This document shows, piece after piece, positions 17,740-27,399 of a DNA stretch of 46,959 nucleotides. The notes under the pieces are model-generated. The model did no database searches. It was given only the letters and a program-made list of their open reading frames with translations, and was not told where the DNA came from. Source of the DNA: Bacteroidota bacterium (GTDB taxonomy: Bacteria > Bacteroidota > Bacteroidia > Bacteroidales > F082); contig JAJRQZ010000030.1 in the NCBI GenBank assembly GCA_024279935.1, positions 1-46,959 on the forward strand, read 5' to 3'. The stretch's first letter is position 1. The number at the start of each line of letters is the position of its first letter. The position numbers and the translations under genes were made by a program.

Positions 17740-18774
17740 ATGACGGAAACCAGGAAGAAAATAGGTATATTGACGGCGGGCGGCGACTGCCCCGGACTAA
17801 ATGCCGCTATCAGGGGAGTGGCAAAAACAGCAATCGTAAAGCACGACATGCAGGTTTTTGGTATTTCGTCAGGCTTTCTCGGACTGATCAATAAGGATTA
17901 TATAGAGCTTACGGAATCCTCCGTCTCGGGCATACTTACCTTAGGGGGCACGATTTTGGGCACGTCGAGGGAAAAACCTTTTAAAAAAACAGGCTCGTTG
18001 TCGATCGACAAGCCCAAGCTGATACAAGAGCATTATAAGGAGCTTGGGCTCGACTGCCTTGTTTGCATCGGGGGCAACGGAACACAAAAAACCGCTGCCG
18101 GGCTTGCCGCCGAAGGCTTAAACATAATCGGTATCCCTAAGACCATTGACAACGATGTGTGGGGCACCGACCAAACCTTCGGCTTCGATTCGGCTCTAAA
18201 CATCGCAACAGACGCCATCGACCGGCTGCATTCGACTGCAAACTCCCATAAACGAATAATGGTAATAGAGATAATGGGCCATAACGCAGGCTGGCTTGCC
18301 CTTTATTCCGGTTTGGCCGGTGGCGGCGACGTTATTTTGCTCCCGGAGCTGGACTACGACATGGATACTATCAATGCTTATCTTTTACAAAGAGCCAAAA
18401 AAAAGAAGCCGTATTCAATTGTTGTTGTTGCCGAAGGAATTAAATCGCCGAAGAAAAGATCTGCCGCCTCCTTCATAGCGGAAGAAATAGAAAAAGGCAC
18501 CGGGATCGAGACCAGGAAAACCATTCTGGGCTATATTCAAAGAGGCGGAAGCCCTACTCCCATGGACAGGTTGCTTGCGTCCAGTTACGGGGCTTTTGCA
18601 GTTGAACTGATCGCCAATAACGATTACGGAAAAATGGTTGCCATAGTAAAAGACTCGATTACAAGCATCCCACTTGAAGATGTTGGCGGAAAACTAAGGC
18701 TCGTCCCGATTAAGCATCCCATGCTGGAAAGAGCAAGCGGATTGGATATATGCCTTGGGGGCAAATATAAATAA
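17740..18774 (+). CDS. pfkA: 6-phosphofructokinase (group III/mixed-type)
   Basis: Phosphorylates fructose 6-phosphate to the 1,6-bisphosphate in glycolysis. 344 residues. Visible: LTAGGDCPGLNAAIRG (11-26), GGNGTQ (111-116), PKTIDNDVWGTD (133-144), MGHNAGWLA and the C-terminal GYIQRGG. At the phosphoryl-donor position there is Gly114 (E. coli Gly104), which favours ATP over pyrophosphate, while Lys134 (E. coli Gly124) is of the PPi/mixed type. That pair is the group III (atypical ATP) pattern. The residue before Gly114 is Asn113, where E. coli has Asp103, a Mg-ATP contact. Donor should therefore be tested. Divergent from the symporter gene. Confidence 0.93.
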   Translation: MTETRKKIGILTAGGDCPGLNAAIRGVAKTAIVKHDMQVFGISSGFLGLINKDYIELTESSVSGILTLGGTILGTSREKPFKKTGSLSIDKPKLIQEHYKELGLDCLVCIGGNGTQKTAAGLAAEGLNIIGIPKTIDNDVWGTDQTFGFDSALNIATDAIDRLHSTANSHKRIMVIEIMGHNAGWLALYSGLAGGGDVILLPELDYDMDTINAYLLQRAKKKKPYSIVVVAEGIKSPKKRSAASFIAEEIEKGTGIETRKTILGYIQRGGSPTPMDRLLASSYGAFAVELIANNDYGKMVAIVKDSITSIPLEDVGGKLRLVPIKHPMLERASGLDICLGGKYK

Positions 18775-18875
18775 TTGAACAGCAAGGCTTAAGGACGACT
18801 TTGCTTTTCCAAACCAAAATAAAGCGCTGTTTTATTGAAATTATGCTAACAAAACTGCAACTATAAAAAAATAAA

Positions 18876-18894
18876 TGTTGTCATATTGGCAACA
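18876..18894. promoter_or_regulatory. Inverted repeat upstream of the porP-gldKLMN cluster
   Basis: TGTTG-TCATATTGG-CAACA, 5-bp arms about 65 bases before the porP start. It could bind a dimeric regulator; the arms are short and chance is possible. A weak TACTTTAG box (18931-18938) lies nearer the gene. Confidence 0.25.
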
Positions 18895-18958
18895 AAAGTA
18901 AATTCTCGAGGTTATTAATAGAGATTTTTTTTACTTTAGCCTGTCATAATATATAAAG

Positions 18959-19912
18959 GTGTTTAAGATTAACTATTATAAATTCTTTACTTCATTCTTG
19001 CTGTTTTTGCCCTTGATAAGTATTGGGCAACAGGCACCTGTGTTTACACATTACAATTATAGCAAAGTCTATATCAATCCTGCATCGGCAGGGATGGGTG
19101 ACGGTATTTGCATTAATGGGATTGCCAGGCAGCAATGGAGCGGGTTTAAGGATATCGACGGCAATAATATAGCACCGCAAACATTTATGATCTCGGGCGA
19201 CTCACCCATAAAAGCCCTCCATGGCGGAATTGGCGGTTCTATTACTCAAGACAAGCTTGCCCAGTGGTCCGATGTTAGCCTGCAGCTGGCATATTCTTTC
19301 CAGTTGGACATGGCAATGGGCCAGTTAGGAATCGGCGCCGGCATAAACCTGATAAACCGAAGTATCGATTTTTCAGCGTTTAACCCCTTTCAGGACAATG
19401 ACCCCGTATTGCTGAACTCTCAGCAAAGCTCAATGGTTTTCGATGCTAACCTAGGTTTGTTCTACCGCTCCCCCGACAGGTTTTACATAGGGGTTTCCGC
19501 AACAAACATTCTTCAAACTGCAGCAAAAAAACTAACGGCAAATGATGTCGGGGTCAAAAATGACCGTACCTTATATATTATGGGGGCTTACCAAATCATG
19601 TTTCCCAACAATCCGAATTTCGAGCTTGAACCGTCAATATTAATTCAAAGCGACATATACTCAACACAATATAATCTTTCCGCAATCGTTAAATATAACA
19701 ACCGATTTTGGGGAGGTCTGAATTATCGTTTTCAGGAATCTATCGGGGTTTTGATAGGAATGAAATTTAAGGAATTCCGTATTGGTTATTCTTACGACAT
19801 ACCGACATTGACGGTCGGGGTGCCGGGAAGCCATGAGATACACCTTGGTTATTGCTTTAAGCTGGACATGGATAAATCGGGGACGAGATATAAAAATACG
19901 AGGTATTTATAA
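18959..19912 (+). CDS. porP: PorP/SprF-family type IX secretion outer-membrane protein
   Basis: 317 residues, starting at GTG (there is no nearby ATG, and the signal peptide begins at once: residues 1-24 ending SIGQQ). The family opening APVFTHYNYSKVYINPASAG (25-45) and the beta-barrel with a terminal HEIHLGYCF strand identify the PorP/SprF group. SprF/PorP proteins sit in the outer membrane and link the T9SS to attachment complexes or cargo; porP heads porPKLMN in Porphyromonas. gldK follows after 105 bases in the same orientation, so function in the same machine is well supported. Confidence 0.9.
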   Translation: MFKINYYKFFTSFLLFLPLISIGQQAPVFTHYNYSKVYINPASAGMGDGICINGIARQQWSGFKDIDGNNIAPQTFMISGDSPIKALHGGIGGSITQDKLAQWSDVSLQLAYSFQLDMAMGQLGIGAGINLINRSIDFSAFNPFQDNDPVLLNSQQSSMVFDANLGLFYRSPDRFYIGVSATNILQTAAKKLTANDVGVKNDRTLYIMGAYQIMFPNNPNFELEPSILIQSDIYSTQYNLSAIVKYNNRFWGGLNYRFQESIGVLIGMKFKEFRIGYSYDIPTLTVGVPGSHEIHLGYCFKLDMDKSGTRYKNTRYL

Positions 19913-20017
19913 TTAAAAAACAAAAAACTAATCTATATTAGTTTAAATTTTATATTTTTGGGCACTCGAAAATTTTAAATAAAGAGGATTACACAGATAA
20001 TAAATCAAATTTTCATT

Positions 20018-21388
20018 ATGAAAAGACTTATTCTATACTTAGTCGTTATTGTATTCTTAGGTAGTTGTAGTAACTCCGGAAATGGTGAACTTGTTGGTAC
20101 AAGAAAGAAATCAAAGCCTTTCTATCAGCCGGACCCTTATGGGATGGCATTTGTGCCACTTGGAAGTTACACTATGGGGGCAGGTGACGAGGACATCACC
20201 CACAGCAACCTGATTCAGCCGAAAACCATCTCGGTTTCCGCTTTCTTCATGGACGAAACGGAAATCACCAACGATGAGTACAGGCAGTTTGTATTTTGGG
20301 TTCGCGACTCCATAGCCAGGACAATGCTTGGCGACGTCCGCCCGGAAGATTACCTTATCGAGGAAAATGAGAAAACAGGTGAGGTTTACGATCCCCCATA
20401 CCTTAACTGGGAAACAGAAATTGATTGGAGCAGCGAAGATCAGGACGTGAGGGATGTTCTTGAGGAATTGTACCTCCCTGAGCACGAACGTTACTTCCGC
20501 CGCAAGGAAATCGACACTCGTAAGTTAATGTACGAATACTATTGGGTTGACCTTCATGCCGCGGCATCCAAGGATTTCACGGAAGAAGCAGATTACAGAA
20601 ATGCCGGTTTGGCAAACAGGCCTCAAGGCCTTAGGGACCGTTCGGTTTATGTAAGAAAAGAAACCATCGGCGTTTATCCCGATACATTGGCATGGATACA
20701 TGATTATACATATTCGTTCAACGACCCCATGACAGAAAGATATTTCTGGCACCCCGCTTACGACCACTATCCCGTAGTTGGTGTAAACTGGAAACAGGCC
20801 AGGGCATTTTGCGTCTGGAGGACAGAGCTTCTTAATGCACACCTGAACTCCAAAAAAGGAGAGGTGTCGTTTGCCGAGTTCCGCCTGCCTACCGAAGCAG
20901 AATGGGAATGGGCGGCAAGAGGAGGCTATGCCCTCAACCCCTATCCATGGGGAGGCCCTTATACCAGGACCGAAAAAGGATGTTTCCTCGCAAACTTCAA
21001 ACCTCTCAGAGGCGATTATATAGCCGACGGCGACCTAAGAACAACTATCGTGGGACACTACCCTTCAAATGATTGGGGATTATTCGACATGGCCGGCAAT
21101 GTTGCCGAGTGGACAAACTCAGCCTTCGCCCCCTCCTCTTATAACTTCTCCTGGGACATGAACCCCAACTACACATATACCGCTAAAGAGGACGACCCAC
21201 CGGTGATGAAAAGAAAAGTCGTCCGCGGAGGCTCGTGGAAAGATATCGCATATTATCTCCAGGTTACTACCCGGGCGTATGAATATCAGGATACTGCTAA
21301 ATCATACGTGGGGTTCCGCACGATACAACCTTATTTGGGACGCAACAAAGGCGACAACCCGAACAAAGCATCAAGAGTTTATAATTAA
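20018..21388 (+). CDS. gldK: Gliding/T9SS ring lipoprotein GldK (PorK)
   Basis: 456-residue lipoprotein: signal peptide with lipobox FLGSC, Cys17 to be lipidated. The rest is a formylglycine-generating-enzyme-like (FGE-sulfatase) domain: MVPLGSYTMG-like start (FVPLGSYTMG, near 44-53), DETEITNDEYRQF, RLPTEAEWEWAARGG, MAGNVAEW and VVRGGSW. GldK with GldN forms the periplasmic ring attached to the outer membrane. It is the second gene of the porP-gldKLMN cluster. A TATTTTTG box at 19953-19960 may give it an extra promoter, but no -33 element is clear. Confidence 0.96.
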   Translation: MKRLILYLVVIVFLGSCSNSGNGELVGTRKKSKPFYQPDPYGMAFVPLGSYTMGAGDEDITHSNLIQPKTISVSAFFMDETEITNDEYRQFVFWVRDSIARTMLGDVRPEDYLIEENEKTGEVYDPPYLNWETEIDWSSEDQDVRDVLEELYLPEHERYFRRKEIDTRKLMYEYYWVDLHAAASKDFTEEADYRNAGLANRPQGLRDRSVYVRKETIGVYPDTLAWIHDYTYSFNDPMTERYFWHPAYDHYPVVGVNWKQARAFCVWRTELLNAHLNSKKGEVSFAEFRLPTEAEWEWAARGGYALNPYPWGGPYTRTEKGCFLANFKPLRGDYIADGDLRTTIVGHYPSNDWGLFDMAGNVAEWTNSAFAPSSYNFSWDMNPNYTYTAKEDDPPVMKRKVVRGGSWKDIAYYLQVTTRAYEYQDTAKSYVGFRTIQPYLGRNKGDNPNKASRVYN

Positions 21389-21430
21389 TATTTTTATTTA
21401 CAACCAAAATAATTTTTAAAGAAATTTATC

Positions 21431-22426
21431 ATGGGATTTTTTGATTTTACAAAAACAAGGCGTTACAGGAATTTTATGGCCAAAGTATATGGCCTGGGAG
21501 CATCAGTTGTGTTAGTTGGTGCACTGTTTAAGATTATACATATGCCGGGAGCAAACGAAATGCTTACAGTAGGGCTTTTAACAGAGGCCGTCATCTTCTT
21601 CTTTTCAGCCTTCGAGCCACCACATGTCGAACCTGACTGGAGCTTGGTATATCCTGAGCTTGGCGGGATGTACGGCAACAAAGCAGGCGACCTCAAAAGA
21701 AAATCGCCAACTGAGCGCCTGGACGAGATGCTGGAGAAAGCACAAATCGACAACCGTACGATAGAGCGCCTTGGCGAGGGAATGTCAAAATTATCCGATA
21801 ACGCCGGAAAGTTAACTGATTTGACAGATGCGGCAGTCGCAACAAATTCGTTTACGCAAAACTTGCAATCAGCCAGCGAGAGCGCCAAGACCTTTGACGA
21901 ATCTGTTAAAAAAGATGCCGAGGCAACAACAAATTATGCAGAAAGCCTGGGAAGCGTTACTGAAGGCGCAAGCACTCTGGCCACTGCTTATAGCCAAGCC
22001 GCAGAAACCCTTAAAGGTGATATGAACACTACCGAGGAATTCGCCGAAACCGTAAAAAGCGCAACGGATTCCGCAAATAGTCTTGCCGAAAGTTATAAGA
22101 AATCTTCCGCTGTACTTTCAAAATCAGTTGAAGCACTCGATTTTACAGCTGTAGAAGGTGATGCTTATAACGAACAACTGAGGAGAATCGCCGAAAACAT
22201 GGCTGCTCTCAACGCAATATATGAAATTCAACTTCAAGGCACTAACAAAGCCGTTGAATCATCAGAAAAATTGCAATCCACTATGAACGACTTCTTGCTT
22301 AAATTAGAGAATTCAACCACATCTACCTCTGAGTTCTCGGAGCAGATGACAACATTGTCGAAACGTATGGGCTCGTTGAACAAAGTTTATGGTAATATGC
22401 TTACAGCAATGAACATGAACGCTTAA
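21431..22426 (+). CDS. gldL: T9SS inner-membrane motor protein GldL (PorL)
   Basis: 331 residues. Two membrane helices occupy about residues 18-36 and 45-62, joined by a short HMPGAN loop, followed by a long cytoplasmic coiled-coil-like tail rich in Ala, Ser and Thr. GldL and GldM form the proton-driven motor that powers type IX secretion and gliding. The second helix carries Glu52 and Glu62 and the first Lys34, charged intramembrane residues of the kind needed for proton flow in GldL. Length is longer than the Flavobacterium protein (about 215), mostly in the tail, as in the longer Bacteroidales forms. Lies 42 bases after gldK. Confidence 0.95.
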   Translation: MGFFDFTKTRRYRNFMAKVYGLGASVVLVGALFKIIHMPGANEMLTVGLLTEAVIFFFSAFEPPHVEPDWSLVYPELGGMYGNKAGDLKRKSPTERLDEMLEKAQIDNRTIERLGEGMSKLSDNAGKLTDLTDAAVATNSFTQNLQSASESAKTFDESVKKDAEATTNYAESLGSVTEGASTLATAYSQAAETLKGDMNTTEEFAETVKSATDSANSLAESYKKSSAVLSKSVEALDFTAVEGDAYNEQLRRIAENMAALNAIYEIQLQGTNKAVESSEKLQSTMNDFLLKLENSTTSTSEFSEQMTTLSKRMGSLNKVYGNMLTAMNMNA

Positions 22427-22489
22427 AAGCCGATAATAAACTATTGTTTAACAATTAATTATCCATTATTAATATAAAAAATAATACAG

Positions 22490-24154
22490 ATGGCTGGATA
22501 TAAGGAAACCCCACGACAGAAAATGATTGCCATGATGTATTTGGTGCTTACCGCACTTCTTGCTCTTAACGTATCTAAGGATATCCTTAATGCTTTCCTC
22601 GTTGTAAACGAAAGCATGGAAAGCACTAACGAAGGGCTGATTTCAGAGGTGAGCAACATATATCGTGATTTTAAAACTCAATATGAACAAAACAAAGAAA
22701 AAACCGAAGAGTATTATAATAAGGCATTGGAGGTAAGGGCCGAGACTCAGAAAGTAATAAATTATCTCGAACACATGAAATATATGCTTGTAGGTGTTAG
22801 CGAATATAATATTCCTTCGCGAATAGATTCTATTGAGCTGGTGACCAAATATTATAAAGACTCAACTCTTTCAAACGGAACCACAAAACCTGTCCTGATA
22901 CTTAAAGATGTTGAAACCAAGGACAAATATGACAATACTACAACCTACCTGATCGGCATGAACGATGACGGGGAGGCTTATGTATTAAAAAGAAAGCTTC
23001 AGGCCTACCGCCAGTATCTTTTAAAAGTGATGAACAAAGGCCAAGATTATCAGGGCATAGGGCTGATGATAAAAGACGGCAACGGCTATAGGAATGCTGA
23101 CAAACAGGCGGTAAGCTGGGAATATTATAATTTCTACCATACTATTCTCGCAGCCGACATCACCATTGTAAATAAATTGATAAATGAGGTTAAGAACTCC
23201 GAGCTTGATGCCGTAAACTATTTGTTTTCATCAATCTCGGCTTCCGACTTTAAATTTGCATCTGTTTCGGCAAAGGTAATCCCAAAAGCCACTTATGTTT
23301 TTAAAGGTCAAGATTATGAAGCGGAGATCCTTGTTGCGGCCTTCGACGACAAGGCCAAGCCCGACGTTTACATCAGGCAAGGCGTTAACGAATGGAAAGA
23401 CTCATATTTAAATGGCGCCAAAAAGATAAGCGGGGCAGAAGGAATTGTTCCCCTTAAGATACCTGCTAATGCGGTAGGCCCTCAAAAATATGCCGGTATC
23501 ATACAGCTGCGCGATCCTATAAGCGGTGAGCTCCAAAACCACCCTTTCGCAGCAGAATATATTGTTGCACCACCATCGCTTACAGTGGCGCCGTTGAAGA
23601 TGAACGTCTTTTATATCGGTGTTGAAAACCCGGTCTCTATTTCTGCCCCCGGTATCGCGGCAAGCAAAATAAGACCTGTTATCACTGTTGGCAAGCTATA
23701 TCAGAAAGATGACAACTGGGCTGTTAAGATCTCCAAGAAAGTTCCCGGAAACAAAGTAACGGTTTCCGCAACAGCGGAAGTTGACGGCAAAACCATGAAT
23801 CTAGGTAGCAGCGAATTCCGTGTTAAACGAGTTCCCAGCCCTACTGCCGAAATTGCAGGTAAAACGGATGGTAAAATAGATAAAAACACTTTATTGGCGG
23901 CCGGCGCTATAATTCCCAACATGAAAGATTTCAACTTCGACCTATACTTTACGGTTAGCTCTTTCACTTTTGCAACTATCGTTAACGGCGACTGGATACC
24001 AAAAAACGTCAAAGGAAACAGGTTCACTACCGAAATGAACAATATCATCAAAAACAGTAAGAGAAAACAAAAGTTCTTCTTCGAAAAAATTCAGGCTAAA
24101 GGCCCTGACGGAACAGTTAGAAGCCTTAACCCTATAAATCTTGAAATAAAGTAA
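22490..24154 (+). CDS. gldM: T9SS motor protein GldM (PorM)
   Basis: 554 residues with one membrane helix near the N-terminus (about 12-29, MIAMMYLVLTALLALNVSK, the family hallmark) and a long periplasmic part made of a helical first domain (about 35-220) and later beta-sandwich domains. GldM dimers rotate against GldL and reach the GldK/GldN ring. Slightly longer than the Flavobacterium/Porphyromonas proteins (about 515). It lies 63 bases after gldL, with no terminator between. Confidence 0.95.
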   Translation: MAGYKETPRQKMIAMMYLVLTALLALNVSKDILNAFLVVNESMESTNEGLISEVSNIYRDFKTQYEQNKEKTEEYYNKALEVRAETQKVINYLEHMKYMLVGVSEYNIPSRIDSIELVTKYYKDSTLSNGTTKPVLILKDVETKDKYDNTTTYLIGMNDDGEAYVLKRKLQAYRQYLLKVMNKGQDYQGIGLMIKDGNGYRNADKQAVSWEYYNFYHTILAADITIVNKLINEVKNSELDAVNYLFSSISASDFKFASVSAKVIPKATYVFKGQDYEAEILVAAFDDKAKPDVYIRQGVNEWKDSYLNGAKKISGAEGIVPLKIPANAVGPQKYAGIIQLRDPISGELQNHPFAAEYIVAPPSLTVAPLKMNVFYIGVENPVSISAPGIAASKIRPVITVGKLYQKDDNWAVKISKKVPGNKVTVSATAEVDGKTMNLGSSEFRVKRVPSPTAEIAGKTDGKIDKNTLLAAGAIIPNMKDFNFDLYFTVSSFTFATIVNGDWIPKNVKGNRFTTEMNNIIKNSKRKQKFFFEKIQAKGPDGTVRSLNPINLEIK

Positions 24155-24171
24155 ATTAAAACACTAGACAC

Positions 24172-25014
24172 ATGAATAAGTTGTTTGTCGCATTTCTGAC
24201 TTTTTGCTTGATGCTCACCACGGGCCTTGAAGCACAAATTATTGACGAAGCACCAAAAGATGCTTTGTTCGATGCTGGAACAGTAATTAATACACAACCA
24301 ATCCCCCTTCCTTCTATTCGGGCCGCCGATGTCATGTGGTCGAAAAGGATCTGGAGGGAAATCGACTTCCGTCAGAAATTCAACCAGAAGTTTTACTTCC
24401 CCATCGAAACACAGGCCAACTGGAAATCATTTATCATTGTTGTTCTCGATGCCCTTAAAGAAGGCCAGTTAACCGCATACGATATCTCAAATACCGATGA
24501 ATTGCTGGTGCCAATTACTTATAGCGAGATTACCGGACGTCAAACTGATACCATTAATAATATTATGCGACGCCCTTATCCACCCTACGACGAGTACGAC
24601 ACGGTAATCTATACTGAGTTCGACCCGACGAAAGTTATGCGACTTAGGATTAAGGAAGATTGGTACTTCGACAAACAGCGTTCGCAGATGATGGTTCGCA
24701 TCCAGGCTATTTGCCCTGTGATGATCAAGGAAAGAAACGGACAGGAAGTTACCGAGCCGCTATTCTGGCTGTCGTATCCCGAGTCAAGGGACGTGTTTGC
24801 GTCTGCCTTGGTCTTCAACCGCGAAAATGCTGCAATGCGCCTGACATTCGACGAAGTGTTCTGGAAACGATTGTTCGATAGTTATATCTATAAAGAGGCC
24901 AATGTTTTCGATCGTCGTATTTCGCAGTATGCAACAGGTGTTGATGCATTATTGGAATCGGAGCGCATTAAGCGCAGCATGTTTGAATTCGAGGAAAATC
25001 TATGGGAATACTAA
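24172..25014 (+). CDS. gldN: T9SS ring protein GldN (PorN)
   Basis: 280 residues with a signal peptide (1-22, ending GLEAQ). The family core is visible as VMWSKRIWREIDFRQK (about 54-69), FIIVVLDALKEGQLTAYD and a C-terminal RRISQYATGVDALLESERIK segment. GldN is the periplasmic partner of GldK and GldM. It is the last gene of the cluster, 17 bases after gldM, and is followed by a strong terminator. Confidence 0.95.
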   Translation: MNKLFVAFLTFCLMLTTGLEAQIIDEAPKDALFDAGTVINTQPIPLPSIRAADVMWSKRIWREIDFRQKFNQKFYFPIETQANWKSFIIVVLDALKEGQLTAYDISNTDELLVPITYSEITGRQTDTINNIMRRPYPPYDEYDTVIYTEFDPTKVMRLRIKEDWYFDKQRSQMMVRIQAICPVMIKERNGQEVTEPLFWLSYPESRDVFASALVFNRENAAMRLTFDEVFWKRLFDSYIYKEANVFDRRISQYATGVDALLESERIKRSMFEFEENLWEY

Positions 25015-25039
25015 TCCCTTAAAATATCATCTATCTCAA

Positions 25040-25070
25040 AACTCCTCTTTTAATTAAGGGGAGTTTTTTT
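25040..25070 (+). terminator. Intrinsic terminator after gldN
   Basis: AACTCCTCTT-TTAATT-AAGGGGAGTT, a 10-bp stem with one G-T pair, followed by five more T. It closes the T9SS cluster. Confidence 0.9.
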
Positions 25071-25124
25071 GTTCCTGCATTTTAGTATTTTTACAATCAA
25101 TAATTTAACTGATATCCGTCAAGA

Positions 25125-27230
25125 ATGAATCCTGTCCTCGACACGCCGATAACTTATTTAAAAGGGGTAGGCCCTAAAAAAGCCGAAGTGCTCGAAAAAG
25201 AAGCCGGTATCAGAATATTTGAGGACCTCCTTTATTACTTTCCCTTTCGATATGTTGACAAGAGCAGGATCTTTAGGGTAAAAGAGGTAAATAACGACAG
25301 CACCTACTTTCAGCTAAAAGGGAAAATAACTAGTTTAAATGCCGTTGGCGATAAGAGGACGCGCCATATCACGGCAAAATTCGCTGATCAAACGGGCAGC
25401 ATAGATATAGTCTGGTTCAGAGGGTTGAAATGGGTTAAAGAAAACATAAAGCCTACCACAGAATATATTATTTTCGGTAAACCCTCCGTTTTTAACAACT
25501 CCTTCAACTTCGTCCATCCCGAGATAGAAGTTTTTTCGGAAGAAGAAAACCCCGCGAGCGGCCATAGCCTCGAGGGCATTTACAGCTCAACGGAAAAACT
25601 AAAAAACTTCGGCTTGGGAAACAGGGGGATAGCAAAAATCATGAGGCAGCTGATGCTTCTGCTTGGCGACAGTATCAGTGAAAACCTTCCCGACTATATA
25701 ATTTCCCGCTTTGGCCTGATGAGCGAAAAGTCGGCACTGCAAAACATTCATTTCCCGAAAAAGACTTCCCTGATAGCAAAAGCACAAACCAGATTAAAGT
25801 TCGACGAGCTTTTTTACCTTCAGATGCAGATCATCCTTAACAAAAAAATAACCGAGCGCAAAAGCGCAGGCTTTGTGTTCGGGACCGTAGGGGAATATCT
25901 CAACGATTTTTACAGCAACCATCTGCCCTTTGAACTAACAAACGCTCAAAAAAGAGTGATTAAGGAAATAAGGTCAGACCTTAAATCGGGCAGGCAAATG
26001 AACCGTCTTTTACAAGGGGACGTAGGCAGCGGCAAAACCATGGTGGCACTGATGAGCATTCTTATAGCTATCGATAACGGATTTCAAACTTGCATTATGG
26101 CCCCAACGGAAATACTTGCCAATCAGCATTATAACAGCATCACCAAATTGCTCCGGGGATTAAGGCTGGATGTGGCCTTGCTCACCGGTTCCACAAAAAA
26201 GAAAGAACGGGAGATTATTCATTCCGGAATTGAAAGCGGTGAATTGAGAATACTCATAGGCACACACGCACTTGTTGAAGACACCGTTAAGTTCAAAAAC
26301 CTGGGCCTCGCCATAATCGATGAGCAGCACAGGTTCGGGGTTGCCCAGAGAGCAAAGCTTTGGAAGAAGAACCTTAAACCCCCGCATGTGCTTGTGATGA
26401 CAGCCACACCTATACCCAGAACCCTGGCAATGACGGTTTATGGCAATCTCGATGTTTCAATAATAGATGAGCTGCCCCCGGGAAGGAAAGCGGTAAAGAC
26501 CATTCATTTTTTTGAATCAAAACGGCTTAGGGTCCTTGGTTTTATCAAGGAGCAAATTAAGCTCGGACGACAAGTTTATATTGTTTATCCCTTGATAAGC
26601 GAGTCGGAAAAACTCGACTTGAAAAACCTTATGGACGGCTTCGCCAATATACAGCACGATTTCCCGCCACCGGAATATCTTGTCTCGGTACTTCACGGCA
26701 AAATGAAGGCCGACGAAAAAGACTATGAGATGAGGCGTTTTGTTGAAGGCAAGACCAACATCCTGGTCTCGACAACAGTTATCGAAGTCGGGGTTGATAT
26801 CCCGAACGCTTCGGTGATGATAATAGAAAATGCCGAGCGTTTCGGGCTGTCCCAGCTGCATCAGCTCCGCGGGCGCGTCGGCAGGGGCGCCGATCAATCG
26901 TATTGCATACTTATGTCAGGGCCGAAACTATCAAACGAAGGCAGGAAAAGGCTGGAAGTAATGGTCTCCACCAGCGATGGTTTCGTAATTGCCGAGGAAG
27001 ACCTTAAGTTGCGCGGCCCCGGGGATCTGCAGGGAACCCGCCAAAGCGGGTTGCTGGATTTTAAAATAGCAAGCATAACCAAAGATAGCGAACTGATGTT
27101 CAAGACCCGCAAATTGGCTGAGGCGATACTCGAAAAAGACCCCCGGCTCAACGACGGGCATAATATTATAATCCGCCGCCACCTGCAGAAGAAGTTCAGC
27201 AAAACAGCAAACTGGGGGAAGATATCCTGA
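25125..27230 (+). CDS. recG: ATP-dependent DNA helicase RecG
   Basis: Branch-migration helicase that reverses stalled forks and processes Holliday junctions. 701 residues, the usual length. An N-terminal wedge/OB region (about 1-230; PITYLKGVGPKKAEVLEKE opens it), then the helicase core: Walker A GDVGSGKT (about 300), DEQH box IIDEQHRFG, TATPIPRT and the TRG-type end region with ERFGLSQLHQLRGRVGRG and GPGDLQGTRQSG. It follows the gldN terminator and has a weak TATTTTTA box upstream. Confidence 0.97.
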   Translation: MNPVLDTPITYLKGVGPKKAEVLEKEAGIRIFEDLLYYFPFRYVDKSRIFRVKEVNNDSTYFQLKGKITSLNAVGDKRTRHITAKFADQTGSIDIVWFRGLKWVKENIKPTTEYIIFGKPSVFNNSFNFVHPEIEVFSEEENPASGHSLEGIYSSTEKLKNFGLGNRGIAKIMRQLMLLLGDSISENLPDYIISRFGLMSEKSALQNIHFPKKTSLIAKAQTRLKFDELFYLQMQIILNKKITERKSAGFVFGTVGEYLNDFYSNHLPFELTNAQKRVIKEIRSDLKSGRQMNRLLQGDVGSGKTMVALMSILIAIDNGFQTCIMAPTEILANQHYNSITKLLRGLRLDVALLTGSTKKKEREIIHSGIESGELRILIGTHALVEDTVKFKNLGLAIIDEQHRFGVAQRAKLWKKNLKPPHVLVMTATPIPRTLAMTVYGNLDVSIIDELPPGRKAVKTIHFFESKRLRVLGFIKEQIKLGRQVYIVYPLISESEKLDLKNLMDGFANIQHDFPPPEYLVSVLHGKMKADEKDYEMRRFVEGKTNILVSTTVIEVGVDIPNASVMIIENAERFGLSQLHQLRGRVGRGADQSYCILMSGPKLSNEGRKRLEVMVSTSDGFVIAEEDLKLRGPGDLQGTRQSGLLDFKIASITKDSELMFKTRKLAEAILEKDPRLNDGHNIIIRRHLQKKFSKTANWGKIS

Positions 27231-27368
27231 TCTTTTCCCTCCTGAACAGAATGATTTTAGTTTTTTGATTTATTCACCAAGACCTTTAGTGTTGTCAACG
27301 CAGTCCAATGACAATAGCTTAGACAATCCCGATAATTAAAATTTCTGCCATTAAACAAACAGATTTCT

Positions 27369-27376
27369 TACTTTTG
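27369..27376 (+). promoter_or_regulatory. -7 box (TACTTTTG) for pheT
   Basis: TACTTTTG fits TAnnTTTG and lies 24 bases before the pheT ATG. No clean TTTG -33 element at the usual spacing. Confidence 0.45.
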
Positions 27377-27399
27377 CAGATTCAAAAAAATTCATAATC

